Assembly: GCF_021107415.1 (NCBI RefSeq)
Contig: NZ_JAIOSW010000208.1
Span: 1 to 24,333 of the forward strand
Source of the DNA: Desulfobacula sp.
Lineage (GTDB): Bacteria; Desulfobacterota; Desulfobacteria; Desulfobacterales; Desulfobacteraceae
Length of the DNA: 24,333 nt
Direction of reading: 5' to 3'
The notes beneath the pieces are model-generated. The model ran no database searches, was not told the origin of the DNA, and saw only the letters and a program-made list of their open reading frames with translations. Below are positions 14,832 through 23,758 of the stretch, piece by piece. The position numbers were made by a program, and so were the translations under genes. Positions within the stretch are counted from its first letter, which is position 1, and the number at the start of each line of letters is the position of its first letter.

Positions 14832-16235
14832 TTATTGATGAATAAATTTTTTGTTTTTAATTGTAGTCTGATATTTAAACAGTAAACCTAAATTGATCAA
14901 AAGTGGAAACAGGAAGGTGATGTTTGCTATGACGTTTGCCCCTGGTATAATTAATATATTCAGCATACTTAGCAAAAATATAAACCATACTGTTTCAATA
15001 TAGAATTTTGGAAGATTTTTATTGTTTTGCCTGATTTTTTTCAAACCAACAAAAGTTAAATAGAACATATACAGATATAGAGCAAAAGCAACAAAGCCTT
15101 CTTCATATAACAGGCATAATGCAGAAGAAAATGGCACAAGGAGCATAGTAATTGGTATTAATTCAATCTGGTTACCATGAATTTTTAGATAAAGGAACAA
15201 TTTTTTGTATTTATAATATATTAATTCTCTAGCCTGCAGATCGTCAAGATTAAAAATTATAATATCAGCATTATCAAAATAACCATGACCAAATCCCATA
15301 AGAAACGGAGCACAAAAATTTTCTTTAAAAATTACAGGAATATAGTAAATAGTTTTAATTATGGGGTAGTCTATTAAAGGGTATTTCAGAAGATTTTCTA
15401 TTCTATCAAAACCCTGAATATTAAAACGTAATATAATATATCGGGTTAAAAAGAACAATAGTAGAAAAACTACAATATATAAAATAGATTTTTTCAACTG
15501 AATCCGATTATCAAATATGGTATAAGCAAATATGGTGAAAAATAATAAAAATACAAGCTTAACATTGGATGTGTAAAGGAATAGAGTCATTGATAGGACA
15601 AAACATAGTAAGGAAATAATATTAGGTTTTTCTTTTAAATAAAAAAAAACTGCAACCATAAAATACAATAATATAATCCCCAAAGTATGTGCTGATCTCA
15701 TAAAGCCAGTTACCATATCAACCCCATATGTATATGTGAGAATTTGATAAATAGCGATTAATACATTCAAGCCTATGAAAAAAAAGAAGACAAGATTAAC
15801 TTTAATCATGTTTTGATAAGGATCAGAGGCAAAATAATAGATAATTGTAAATAATATTAAAGGACGATAGAATTTGTATAACAAATCATATGTTTTAAAA
15901 TTTACTAAATTATTATTAATAATACCGTTTGCGATTTGAGTGCAAGATGCAATCAATAATGCGATGAATAAATATTTCAAAAAAGGAAGTTCAATTTTTT
16001 TATGAAAAATATATTTATCTATCAATAGAACTGCAAAAAGAAAAAATAGTATTATTGCTTCAAGATATTTGGTTTCATCAGGCAGAAAATTAAACACAAG
16101 ACCTGATTCCACATGAATACCAAAAGCCTTTTTCATTGTTAACTTATTTGCATTATCCCAAATAAATGGCCAAGCCATCAAAGCATAAATGATTAAATCT
16201 TTTATCTTCCTGAAAATATCTTCGGCTGTCACCAT
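14832..16235 (-). CDS. O-antigen polymerase/ligase-like membrane protein (Wzy/WaaL type)
   Basis: 467 residues with about ten to twelve hydrophobic segments and a larger polar loop near residues 280-350, which contains GFGHGYFDNADI and KIHGNQIELIP. This topology and position beside a flippase suit a Wzy polymerase or an O-antigen ligase. Low conservation is the rule in these families, and I cannot tell polymerase from ligase by eye. In a Wzx/Wzy locus one polymerase is expected and no other candidate is present, so Wzy is favoured. The ribosome site is weak: the nearest AAGGA is 16 bases upstream of the ATG. Confidence 0.75.
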   Translation of the reverse strand: MVTAEDIFRKIKDLIIYALMAWPFIWDNANKLTMKKAFGIHVESGLVFNFLPDETKYLEAIILFFLFAVLLIDKYIFHKKIELPFLKYLFIALLIASCTQIANGIINNNLVNFKTYDLLYKFYRPLILFTIIYYFASDPYQNMIKVNLVFFFFIGLNVLIAIYQILTYTYGVDMVTGFMRSAHTLGIILLYFMVAVFFYLKEKPNIISLLCFVLSMTLFLYTSNVKLVFLLFFTIFAYTIFDNRIQLKKSILYIVVFLLLFFLTRYIILRFNIQGFDRIENLLKYPLIDYPIIKTIYYIPVIFKENFCAPFLMGFGHGYFDNADIIIFNLDDLQARELIYYKYKKLFLYLKIHGNQIELIPITMLLVPFSSALCLLYEEGFVAFALYLYMFYLTFVGLKKIRQNNKNLPKFYIETVWFIFLLSMLNILIIPGANVIANITFLFPLLINLGLLFKYQTTIKNKKFIHQ

Positions 16236-16257
16236 AATTACAGTCAGTTTTTCCTTG

Positions 16258-17766
16258 TTAACTTAAAAACCGTTTTGTTAATTGGCTTTTTAAAAAATCA
16301 AGACCCATCTTTTCTGGGTTGCGTATTGTTATTATAACTACTCCAGTCAAGCTGACCAGATAATATAGCATGGAAATTCCTGCCAAAGAGAAGATACTTT
16401 GTATATGTTCTTCTGCCAAAATTTTTAAACCAACTGCAAGGAAAAGACAATAGAGAGCGTAAATAAGCAAGTGCTTATTTAAAAAAGGCAGAGGGATTTT
16501 TTTTCTTACTATTTTAAACATGGCTAATTGTTGAAACACTAAGGCAATGCTGCTAGCCAGGGCAGCGCCGGTTAAGCCCATGAAGGGAATAAGTGTAATG
16601 TTAAGAATAATGACTATAATAACCGATGCTATGTTGATTTTCATTACAATTTGAGAATTTCCCATGGCAAGAATTATCGCTCCTACAGGACCCAGGGTAG
16701 ATTGTATGAAAAACCCTACTCCAAGTACAACCAAGGCAATCCAGGCTTTTTGATATGATGCTCCAAACAATAAATCAATGGATGTCTGAGGAAAGAAGAT
16801 AAGAAATAAAAAAATAGGGAATCCCAATACAAAAAGCCAGTCTCTGGCTAAAATACAAATATTTTTTAATCTCCCCAAATCTCCTTTGCCGTAGAGCTCG
16901 GAAATAAGCGGGTTAAAAATCATTGTTACTGCACCCATGAAAATAGTTGGAATCGAAATCAGCGTTGTGGCCACAGAATATAAACCAACTGATGCAGAAG
17001 AAAGGAAAAATCCCAGAAGAAAGATATCAGATCTTGAGCGGAGTTGATTTGTAAGATTAAAAATAGATAAGGGGAGTGAAAAATGGGTTATTTTTTTGAA
17101 ACAATATAATATGTTACCCTTTTTTTTTGAATCAGTTATCTTTTTTATTTCGATGCACAACAAAGTGCCTGCTGTCAAAAACATAACTATAGTACCTAAA
17201 ACAAAGGTATAAGCTATGTTTTTTGCCTGCAAGTTATAACAATAGTACATGATCAGCACACAAATCAGTGGTACAATGCGCCACAAAATATTATCGGTAA
17301 TAATCATTAAATGGATTTTTTTTAACCCACGCAAACCCCCATTCATGGTTTTTGTAAGAGCAAAAAAGGGAATTGCAAATGAAAATATTTTTAATATATC
17401 AATCAGTTTCTCGTCATGAAAGAAAGATAAGGCAATCTCTTTTGAAAAAAGAAATATAATAATAAAAGTTAAAAAACTAAACACAAATACAGCACCAAGA
17501 GCTGATAAAATGCTTGGAACAATATTTTGAAAGTCACCTTTTCCATTATAAAAGGCAATGAATCTGGAGAGACCCTGGAAATATCCCAAACAAGATATGG
17601 AAGCAAAGACAACCAATATGCCAAGCCCTATATTAATCAGGCCAAAGTCACCTGGTGTCAAGAGTCGGGCTAAAAGAATTCTGAGTCCGACACCTGCTGT
17701 TCTTTGAACGAGGATACCGAGCAGAGAAAAGAGACTACCGATAAGTAATATTTTTTTGGAGTTCAT
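16258..17766 (-). CDS. Polysaccharide flippase (Wzx, MATE-like)
   Basis: 502 residues with some 12-14 transmembrane segments. The start SLFSLLGILVQRTAGVGLRILLARLLTPGDFGLINIG is characteristic of the polysaccharide export/flippase superfamily, as are the LPLSIFNLTNQLRSRSDIFLLG segment in the middle and MGLTGAALASSIAL later. It should move lipid-linked repeat units across the inner membrane before polymerisation. No good ribosome site precedes the ATG. The 214-base gap upstream to the sulfotransferase gene contains no ORF or convincing promoter. Confidence 0.9.
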   Translation of the reverse strand: MNSKKILLIGSLFSLLGILVQRTAGVGLRILLARLLTPGDFGLINIGLGILVVFASISCLGYFQGLSRFIAFYNGKGDFQNIVPSILSALGAVFVFSFLTFIIIFLFSKEIALSFFHDEKLIDILKIFSFAIPFFALTKTMNGGLRGLKKIHLMIITDNILWRIVPLICVLIMYYCYNLQAKNIAYTFVLGTIVMFLTAGTLLCIEIKKITDSKKKGNILYCFKKITHFSLPLSIFNLTNQLRSRSDIFLLGFFLSSASVGLYSVATTLISIPTIFMGAVTMIFNPLISELYGKGDLGRLKNICILARDWLFVLGFPIFLFLIFFPQTSIDLLFGASYQKAWIALVVLGVGFFIQSTLGPVGAIILAMGNSQIVMKINIASVIIVIILNITLIPFMGLTGAALASSIALVFQQLAMFKIVRKKIPLPFLNKHLLIYALYCLFLAVGLKILAEEHIQSIFSLAGISMLYYLVSLTGVVIITIRNPEKMGLDFLKSQLTKRFLS

Positions 17767-17980
17767 TGGGCATTGATTTTTATGATCGGTTTAAGTGCCA
17801 CTCAGGCAAATTATAACAAATTGTCAAAGTAATGTTTGGAGCGAAAAAGAGCAAATTAACCACTATATATTTTTAGCGATGATGTTATGATTATTTTAGA
17901 TAATAGCTAAGTTACCGGAAACACTGTGTACAAATCTATGTTGGATGTTAAAAGCATCACTTATATTTTTAATGCAAAGT

Positions 17981-18847
17981 TTATTGATCCAAATGCCATT
18001 TTTCGGGGAAATATTGTCTATATTTTATTCGATATTTCTCGAAATAATACCAGTATGGTTTTTGGGGATAATGTAGAATAGAATCAGCATTATATTTTAT
18101 TAAATGATGTTGATCCAATATGTCTTTGATCTCCTTTAGTTCTATGTCATTTTTAATAATGAGATTGATTTTTGGAATAATTTTTTCAAATTCAGGAAGA
18201 AAAATATCTTTTGCTTTAATATGTCCTTGTTTTTTTTCGTTTTGTTTTCGTGTTCCAAGACTTCCAAATAAATGATGATGTTCCTTTTCCCAAAAATTTT
18301 CTTTGCCGTGAAAATATGGGATATTAATTATAGTACAAAGTCTTTGTAGCATGTCTTCTGGATTTGAAACGAATCTATTATAATTCAATGCGATGAAAGG
18401 AAGACTTGTTTGGAAAAACCTTGAGTAATATTTTTTATATGCTTTAATAGCATTCTTAATTGTTCGTCCTCTTTTCCAAAAAGAGTAAATTAGATTAATA
18501 GGCTCTTTATATAAAAGAATATTATGTACTATGATATTTTGTGATATGGCCCTTTCATTGCTATCAATTACCCACGGTAAAAATTTTGATGAATCAACAA
18601 AAAAGTCATTTTTTAATATCTCAAATGCTTTTTCAAAAAAGTCTTTTTCCTTCAAATGTTTTAACTGTTTCCAAGGGCAATGGGGAGAATCGCATGAGCA
18701 GACAATGTTAAAGTGATGCGTACGAAATGGTCTGAACCAAGCATAAATTTCACCTAAAGAGAAGCCATTTTTGTCGTTACCTAAAATGAGATCTATCAAC
18801 GTTGTTCCTGATCTGCCGGTACCCAATACATTAATTATTTTTGCCAT
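17981..18847 (-). CDS. Sulfotransferase family protein (second)
   Basis: 288 residues. The P-loop-like phosphosulfate site is VLGTGRSGTTLIDLILGN at the N-terminus, followed by FSLGEIYAW. A later region (residues 130-170) has IYSFWKRGRTIKNAIKAYKKYYSRF and LPFIALNYNRFVSNPEDMLQRL, the usual second half of the fold. Cys50, Cys52 and Cys57 form a cluster (VCSCDSPHCPW) that might bind metal. It is unlike the other sulfotransferase in the window, so two different sugar positions may be modified. The ribosome site AAGGA lies 6 bases before the ATG. Confidence 0.83.
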   Translation of the reverse strand: MAKIINVLGTGRSGTTLIDLILGNDKNGFSLGEIYAWFRPFRTHHFNIVCSCDSPHCPWKQLKHLKEKDFFEKAFEILKNDFFVDSSKFLPWVIDSNERAISQNIIVHNILLYKEPINLIYSFWKRGRTIKNAIKAYKKYYSRFFQTSLPFIALNYNRFVSNPEDMLQRLCTIINIPYFHGKENFWEKEHHHLFGSLGTRKQNEKKQGHIKAKDIFLPEFEKIIPKINLIIKNDIELKEIKDILDQHHLIKYNADSILHYPQKPYWYYFEKYRIKYRQYFPEKWHLDQ

Positions 18848-18953
18848 TTTTAATCCTTGGTATTTTGTTAAAAATGTGTGGAATACAGTCTTGTTGTACT
18901 GAATTAATTATTTTTTGATTGATCTCTTTATAATACCATAATAACAGTGTGCA

Positions 18954-19925
18954 TCATATAAACCATTGAATAGTTTCCTGCAAACCTCGGCTTAAATCAT
19001 ACCGGGTTGTCCAGTTAAGGATGTCTCGTGCTTTAGAGGTGTCAGAAAAATTTCGCATTACATCTCCGACTTGCTTTTCACCATGTTCTATTTGAATATC
19101 TGCAATACCTGCTTTATTCAGAGGCGGAATAAGAATATCAACCATTTCTTTGACGGTGGTTTCTTTATTTGTAGCTATCTGGAATATCTCTCCGCCTATG
19201 CCTGGTGTGGTCTGTGCCGCTTTGATGGCATGAATAAGATCATCAATATAGATAAAGTCCCTGGTCTGGGTACCGTCACCATATATCTCAAGGATTTCCC
19301 CTGCCATGGCCTTTTTGATGAATTTGGCCACCACAGAATTCTTATGACCGGAGCCCGGGCCATATACGTTGCCAAATCTTAAAGCAATTGTTTCAACTCC
19401 AAAAGTTTTATAATAAGCAGAGCAATATCCCTCTCCGGCCAATTTGCTGGCGCCGTAAGGCGAAACAGGATGAGGAGGCAGTTCTTCATGAATTGGTGGT
19501 TCGCATTCTCCTGCTGGAGCACCAGAAGAGGCAAAGATAAAGCGTTTGACATTATTGTGTCGGGCTGCCTCCAGCATATTGAAGGTTCCGATAACATTAT
19601 TTTTCATGTCGGCTTCAGGATCTTCTACTGAAGGGCCAACGCCAGTATTGGCCGCCAGGTGGACAATAACATCCATTCCCTTTGCTGCATTCTGGCAAGT
19701 GGCATAGTCTTTTATGTCGCCAACGATGAGTTTTGCTTTATCATCGGTTGAGTTCGTTTCGGTAAAGTCACAAACACAGGATAGATCATCCCGCGTACCC
19801 ACAGTCAGGTTATCAAGAACACGGATATGGTGTCTGCCCTCTTCCACAAGATTTTTAATCAGACTGGTTCCGATAAATCCGCATCCGCCGGTGATCAGCC
19901 ATTTGAGTGGTTTGTTTATTGCCAT
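18954..19925 (-). CDS. NAD-dependent epimerase/dehydratase (GalE-like SDR)
   Basis: 323 residues of extended SDR. The NAD loop is LITGGCGFIGTSLIKNL (residues 10-26), the Ser of the catalytic set is in FASSGAPAGE (133-134), and the Tyr/Lys pair is in SPYGASKLAGEGYC (Tyr157, Lys161). RFGNVYGPGSGHKNSVVAKFI and GDGTQTRDFIYIDDL complete the sugar-nucleotide site. The family includes UDP-glucose/GlcNAc 4-epimerases and UDP-glucuronate enzymes; the product cannot be fixed. It overlaps the UDP-sulfoquinovose synthase-like gene by 10 bases. Confidence 0.88.
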   Translation of the reverse strand: MAINKPLKWLITGGCGFIGTSLIKNLVEEGRHHIRVLDNLTVGTRDDLSCVCDFTETNSTDDKAKLIVGDIKDYATCQNAAKGMDVIVHLAANTGVGPSVEDPEADMKNNVIGTFNMLEAARHNNVKRFIFASSGAPAGECEPPIHEELPPHPVSPYGASKLAGEGYCSAYYKTFGVETIALRFGNVYGPGSGHKNSVVAKFIKKAMAGEILEIYGDGTQTRDFIYIDDLIHAIKAAQTTPGIGGEIFQIATNKETTVKEMVDILIPPLNKAGIADIQIEHGEKQVGDVMRNFSDTSKARDILNWTTRYDLSRGLQETIQWFI

Positions 19926-21064
19926 TTTACACCTCTGAATATGGAAGATTTTTTTATTTTGTCTTTATATCTTAACACGGTTTCCATCATCTGGGATAGG
20001 ATATCTTCTGTCAGATAATGGGGTTTTAATCCAAGGTCGAGAAGTCCTGTGTGCGCAGGATTGTAGTAGTGATCTTCAGCCTCTTTCCTTGGGTTTGGCA
20101 GGGGTTTTATCTGGACATCCAGATTGAATCTTTTGCCTGCCTGCTGGATTTTGTCTGCCAGTTGATTAACTGAAAAAGTTTCCACAAACTGATTGAAGAT
20201 TCTAAGCTCTCCTTTTTTGGCCGGGTTTTCCATGGATAGCTTTACACATTGGAGGGTGTCACGAATATCAAGGTATCCCCTGGTTTGCCCACCTTTCCCA
20301 TAGACAGTTAATGGGTAGCCTGCTACAGCCTGTACAATGAACCTGTTTACAACAGTGCCGAAAAGTTCATCATAGTTGAAAAAAGGGAACAGGTTTTCAT
20401 TTCCCTGATTTTCATCGGTATGAAGTCCATACACCGGCCCTTGCATAAGGTCTGTGACTTTAAGGTCCCACATTCTGACGTAAAACCATAAGAGGTCGGT
20501 ACCCATCACTTTGGTGGTGTGATAAAGACTGCCGGCCTGTCTGGGGTAGAGAAATTTCTGCTTTCTTCCCTTGTGTTCTATGTCGATCCAGCCTTCTTCA
20601 ATATCTATGTTAGGTGTGCCATATTCGCCCATGGTGCCTATCTTGATGATTTGGGCATCCGAAGCATATTTTTTTACTGCAAAAATAATATTGGTTGTTA
20701 CGTTAATATTATTTTTTATTGTGAGTGTGGCAGCGTTCCTGTTCAGCATGGAATATGGAGCTGAAGGTTGCTCTGCATAGTGGATAACCGCCTCTGGTTT
20801 TGTCTGTATAAAGAGATTGCTGATAAAATCCCATTCGCATAGGTCTCCAATATGGACATCTATCTTGTGGCCGGATATTTCTTTCCAGAGTTTTACACGG
20901 TCATGGAGGTTGGGGACGTTAAACAGAGCTTCGGAATCCTCTTCCCTGCAAATATTTCTTCTAAGGTAATTATCGACAACAGCAACCTGGTGCCCACTTG
21001 CTGTTAGATTCATGGCTGTAGGCCATCCAAGGTAGCCGTCACCGCCTAATATTAGTACGCGCAT
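19916..21064 (-). CDS. sqdB: UDP-sulfoquinovose synthase homologue (SQD1/SqdB family)
   Basis: 382 residues matching the SQD1 family nearly end to end, as I recall the plant enzyme: GGDGYLGWPTA (NAD loop), the EQ-SAPYS region, GTMGEYGTPNIDIEEG (Thr144, Glu147), YHTTK (Tyr181, Lys185), TDLMQGPVYG, TVYGKGGQTRGYLDIRDT, and the tail NPRKEAEDHYYNPAHT. This family joins sulfite to UDP-glucose to make UDP-sulfoquinovose. One clear difference is PSAPY, where plant SQD1 has RSAPY. No sulfolipid glycosyltransferase (SQD2/SqdX) stands beside it, and the gene lies in a polysaccharide operon, so the sugar probably enters the glycan. The ribosome site is GGAG, 7 bases before the ATG. Confidence 0.87.
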   Translation of the reverse strand: MRVLILGGDGYLGWPTAMNLTASGHQVAVVDNYLRRNICREEDSEALFNVPNLHDRVKLWKEISGHKIDVHIGDLCEWDFISNLFIQTKPEAVIHYAEQPSAPYSMLNRNAATLTIKNNINVTTNIIFAVKKYASDAQIIKIGTMGEYGTPNIDIEEGWIDIEHKGRKQKFLYPRQAGSLYHTTKVMGTDLLWFYVRMWDLKVTDLMQGPVYGLHTDENQGNENLFPFFNYDELFGTVVNRFIVQAVAGYPLTVYGKGGQTRGYLDIRDTLQCVKLSMENPAKKGELRIFNQFVETFSVNQLADKIQQAGKRFNLDVQIKPLPNPRKEAEDHYYNPAHTGLLDLGLKPHYLTEDILSQMMETVLRYKDKIKKSSIFRGVKWQ

Positions 21065-21090
21065 TTAAATTCTCCAGTGGTTGATTAAAA

Positions 21091-22167
21091 TTATGGCCAG
21101 TATCTTTCATCAGGATGTGAGGCATCCAAACATTCTTCAAGAAGTTTGTTTGTGAGTAGAAAATTCCTGAGTTCTTCTTTTGTCAATTTTGATTCATTAG
21201 CAGAGTTGTATGGGTTTGACACCATATCGCTTACTATATCATTATATGTATAGTCTGCCTTGTTATAAAGGCTTTCAAAGGCTGGTTTTACTGCAAAGTA
21301 ATTTTTCAACTCCAATGCTCTTCTCGTTTCTTCCTGGCTCATGAGTTCTTCATAAAGTTTTTCACCGGGTTTGGTTCCAATTATTTTCATGTCAATATCT
21401 TTGGGATTATGACCAAACACCGGAGCGAGATCTTCAATCATGACTTCAGCAAGATCCTTAATTCGGATCACCGGCATTTTTGTAATGAATACAAATCCAC
21501 CAAGAGCAATTTTAGCTGAGTCGATTACAAGCTGCACGGCATCTTTAATACTCATGATAAATCGTGTCATTTCAGGATCGGTCAGGGTGACAGGGCCGCC
21601 TTTTTTAATTTGTTCTTTAAAGATGGGAATAACTGATCCCCTAGAGCCCAGGACATTACCGAATCGTGTGGAGGCAAATATCGTGGTTGCATCTCTCTGG
21701 TTACTGTTTGCGGCCGTAAAGATCCGTTCGCCCATGAGTTTAGATGTCCCCATGACATTGGTGGGATTGACTGCTTTATCTGAACTTGTGAAAATAACCC
21801 GCTTGACATTGCAAGCTGAAGCAGCGTTTATGATATTTTTAACTCCAAGAATATTGGTTTGTATGGCTTCAAATGGATTCCTTTCGCATAATACCACATG
21901 TTTGAGGGCGGCTGTGTGAAAAACAATATCAATGTCCTGCATCATTCTGATAAGTTTTTCGCAGTCCCTGATATCAGCCAGAGCAAATTTGGTATTGTCA
22001 TGTTTTAAATATTTTTGCTCCAGAAAGAAAAGTTCGCTTTCATTGTTGTCTATTCCGACAACTTCCAGTGCATTGTAGTCTTCAAGGAGCTGTCTTGTCA
22101 ACTCGCTGCCTATGGTCCCGCAAGCTCCGGTTATCAAAATTCTTTTTTGCTTTAAAAATTGTTTCAT
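21091..22167 (-). CDS. UDP-HexNAc 4,6-dehydratase-like SDR (short CapD/FlaA1 type)
   Basis: 358 residues, lacking the N-terminal membrane part of long CapD/WbpM proteins. The NAD loop is LITGACGTIGSELTRQLL (11-28). The catalytic region is FTSSDKAVNPTNVMGTSKLMGE (127-147): the usual SDR tyrosine position is Met139 and Lys143 is kept, as in the PglF/WbpM/FlaA1 group. STRFGNVLGSRGSVIPIF and TDPEMTRFIM follow. These enzymes make UDP-4-keto-6-deoxy-HexNAc, the first step to QuiNAc, FucNAc or bacillosamine. No dedicated aminotransferase or reductase is in the window. The ribosome site is AAGAGG before the ATG. Confidence 0.88.
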   Translation of the reverse strand: MKQFLKQKRILITGACGTIGSELTRQLLEDYNALEVVGIDNNESELFFLEQKYLKHDNTKFALADIRDCEKLIRMMQDIDIVFHTAALKHVVLCERNPFEAIQTNILGVKNIINAASACNVKRVIFTSSDKAVNPTNVMGTSKLMGERIFTAANSNQRDATTIFASTRFGNVLGSRGSVIPIFKEQIKKGGPVTLTDPEMTRFIMSIKDAVQLVIDSAKIALGGFVFITKMPVIRIKDLAEVMIEDLAPVFGHNPKDIDMKIIGTKPGEKLYEELMSQEETRRALELKNYFAVKPAFESLYNKADYTYNDIVSDMVSNPYNSANESKLTKEELRNFLLTNKLLEECLDASHPDERYWP

Positions 22168-22232
22168 GCTTAACCTCTTGTTGAAAATTTATTATTTATT
22201 ATCGTTCAATTAATATTTTAAATAACAAAACG

Positions 22233-22261
22233 ATATCAGTTTTATTTACTGGATTGTTCAA
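22233..22261 (-). promoter_or_regulatory. Possible sigma-70 promoter upstream of the 4,6-dehydratase gene
   Basis: Minus strand TTGAAC (22261-22256), 17 bases, then TGATAT (22238-22233), in the 110-base gap between rfbB and the next gene. Spacing is ideal but the -10 is weak. It may supplement transcription from upstream of rfbB. Confidence 0.3.
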
Positions 22262-22277
22262 GAATCTTATAATTACT

Positions 22278-23372
22278 TCAGTCATAGTTACAATTAACCC
22301 ACTCCATAAAGCTTTTATCCATAATTTTCCGCCACCACTTCTTATTTTCTAAAACCCAGTCAAGGGTTTTTTTGATACCGGTTTCAAAGGATTCTCTGGG
22401 AGAATACCCAAGGTCTGAAGTTATTTTTTCAGCATTGATGGCATAGCGGCGGTCATGACCTAATCTGTCCTTAACATGGGTAATGAGGGTTTCAGGATGC
22501 TTACCTTGCGATGAAGGACAATTTGAAAATGTTTTTACGAGATCCTTATTTTTTGAAAATTTGTTATAGATTAGATCACAGGCAAGCTTAACAATATCAA
22601 TGTTTGTCCATTCGTTGTTTCCGCCTATGTTATAGGTTTCTCCAATTTTGCCTTTCTCCAGAATCAGATCAACACCTAAGTTGTGGTCATCCACATAAAG
22701 CCAGTCACGGATTTGTTTCCCGTCTCCATAAACTGGTAGAGGCTTTCCATTAAGGATATTGGTTATTATTAGTGGAATTAATTTTTCAGGAAACTGGTAG
22801 GGTCCGTAATTGTTGGAACAATTGCTGATGGTTACCTGTAATCCGTAAGTTTTGTGATAGGCCCTAACCAGATGATCTGATGCTGCTTTGCTTGCAGCAT
22901 AAGGTGAATTGGGAGCATAAGGTGTTGTTTCTGTAAAGGGGGGATCATTTGGTTTTAAAGATCCATATACTTCATCGGTTGAGATGTGATGAAAACGATG
23001 GTTTTGGGGTTTATCATCCAGCCAGATTTTTTTTGCTGCTTTGAGAAGAGTATGGGTGCCTACAATATTGGTATTGATGAATTCATCAGGGCCATGTATG
23101 GATCTGTCCACATGGGATTCAGCAGCAAAATGTACTATGGTATCAATTTTGTGGTGTATAAGCAGTGATTCAACAAGGGTTTCATCCAGAATATTGCCAT
23201 GGACAAATTCAAATTTTGGATTTTTTTGGGCTTCTGATAAATTTGCCTTGTTTCCGGCATAGGTTAATGCATCTAACACAACAATATGGTCTTCCGGATA
23301 TTTGTTTAACCAGTAATAAACAAAATTTGTGCCTATGAACCCTGCACCACCTGTAACAAGAAGATTTTTCAT
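22278..23372 (-). CDS. rfbB: dTDP-glucose 4,6-dehydratase
   Basis: 364 residues of a standard RfbB. The NAD loop is LLVTGGAGFIGTNFVYYW, then HFAAESHVDRSI, the catalytic HHISTDEVYGSL (Thr132-Asp-Glu134), SPYAASKAASDHLVRAY (Tyr158, Lys162), and NCSNNYGPYQFPEKLIPL. It converts dTDP-glucose to dTDP-4-keto-6-deoxyglucose, the precursor of rhamnose and other 6-deoxy sugars. I chose ATG 23372 because AAAGGA lies 9 bases upstream and the protein then starts at the usual MKNLLVTGGAG; the frame is open for 14 more codons. rfbA, rfbC and rfbD are absent from the window and must be elsewhere if rhamnose is made. Its ATG overlaps a TGA (ATGA) that ends an unassigned 22-codon frame. Confidence 0.95.
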   Translation of the reverse strand: MKNLLVTGGAGFIGTNFVYYWLNKYPEDHIVVLDALTYAGNKANLSEAQKNPKFEFVHGNILDETLVESLLIHHKIDTIVHFAAESHVDRSIHGPDEFINTNIVGTHTLLKAAKKIWLDDKPQNHRFHHISTDEVYGSLKPNDPPFTETTPYAPNSPYAASKAASDHLVRAYHKTYGLQVTISNCSNNYGPYQFPEKLIPLIITNILNGKPLPVYGDGKQIRDWLYVDDHNLGVDLILEKGKIGETYNIGGNNEWTNIDIVKLACDLIYNKFSKNKDLVKTFSNCPSSQGKHPETLITHVKDRLGHDRRYAINAEKITSDLGYSPRESFETGIKKTLDWVLENKKWWRKIMDKSFMEWVNCNYD

Positions 23373-23437
23373 TGGAGAAGTTCCTTTAACATAGATCGAA
23401 GTTGAATAAACCATGCGGCGTAGTCGGCTGCTTCGTT

Positions 23438-23758
23438 TTAAATAATTGGGATACCTTTATTTTGTATCTCTGAAAAAAAGAGAGAGGGGTCAACCAAAAT
23501 ATCGTCCATGGAAAAAGGATGCACTTCTAATTTTAAATCAATCGCTCTTCTATACTTGCTTATTTTTTGAACATCATAAAAAGGTATCCCGGTGAAATCT
23601 TTTGAAACAATAGCAATATCAATATCACTATTTTCATGAGTTACCCCCTGTATAGCAGAACCAAATACATATGCTTTAAAAACCTCAATGCCATTTAAAT
23701 TCAACAGCTCTATAAGTTTCTTTGCCTTATTTAATGCGTTATTTTTTGTAGAAGACAT
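23438..23758 (-). CDS. MNT-type nucleotidyltransferase (MntA-like antitoxin)
   Basis: 106 residues. The minimal nucleotidyltransferase motif is complete: AYVFGSAIQG (Gly33-Ser34), HENSDIDIAIV (Asp45, Asp47) and a third acidic site in IDLKLEVHPF (Asp74 or Glu78). In HepT/MntA pairs this protein neutralises the HEPN RNase by adding AMP to a tyrosine. It overlaps the 3' end of the HEPN gene by 28 bases, the usual operon order for such pairs. It looks intact although its partner is frameshifted. Confidence 0.85.
   Translation of the reverse strand: MSSTKNNALNKAKKLIELLNLNGIEVFKAYVFGSAIQGVTHENSDIDIAIVSKDFTGIPFYDVQKISKYRRAIDLKLEVHPFSMDDILVDPSLFFSEIQNKGIPII

Noticed and set aside
17810..17827. TTGACA and TATAAT boxes upstream of the flippase gene
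   Set aside because: Only 6 bases separate them on the minus strand, so they cannot be a sigma-70 pair, and neither has a good partner at 16-18 bases.
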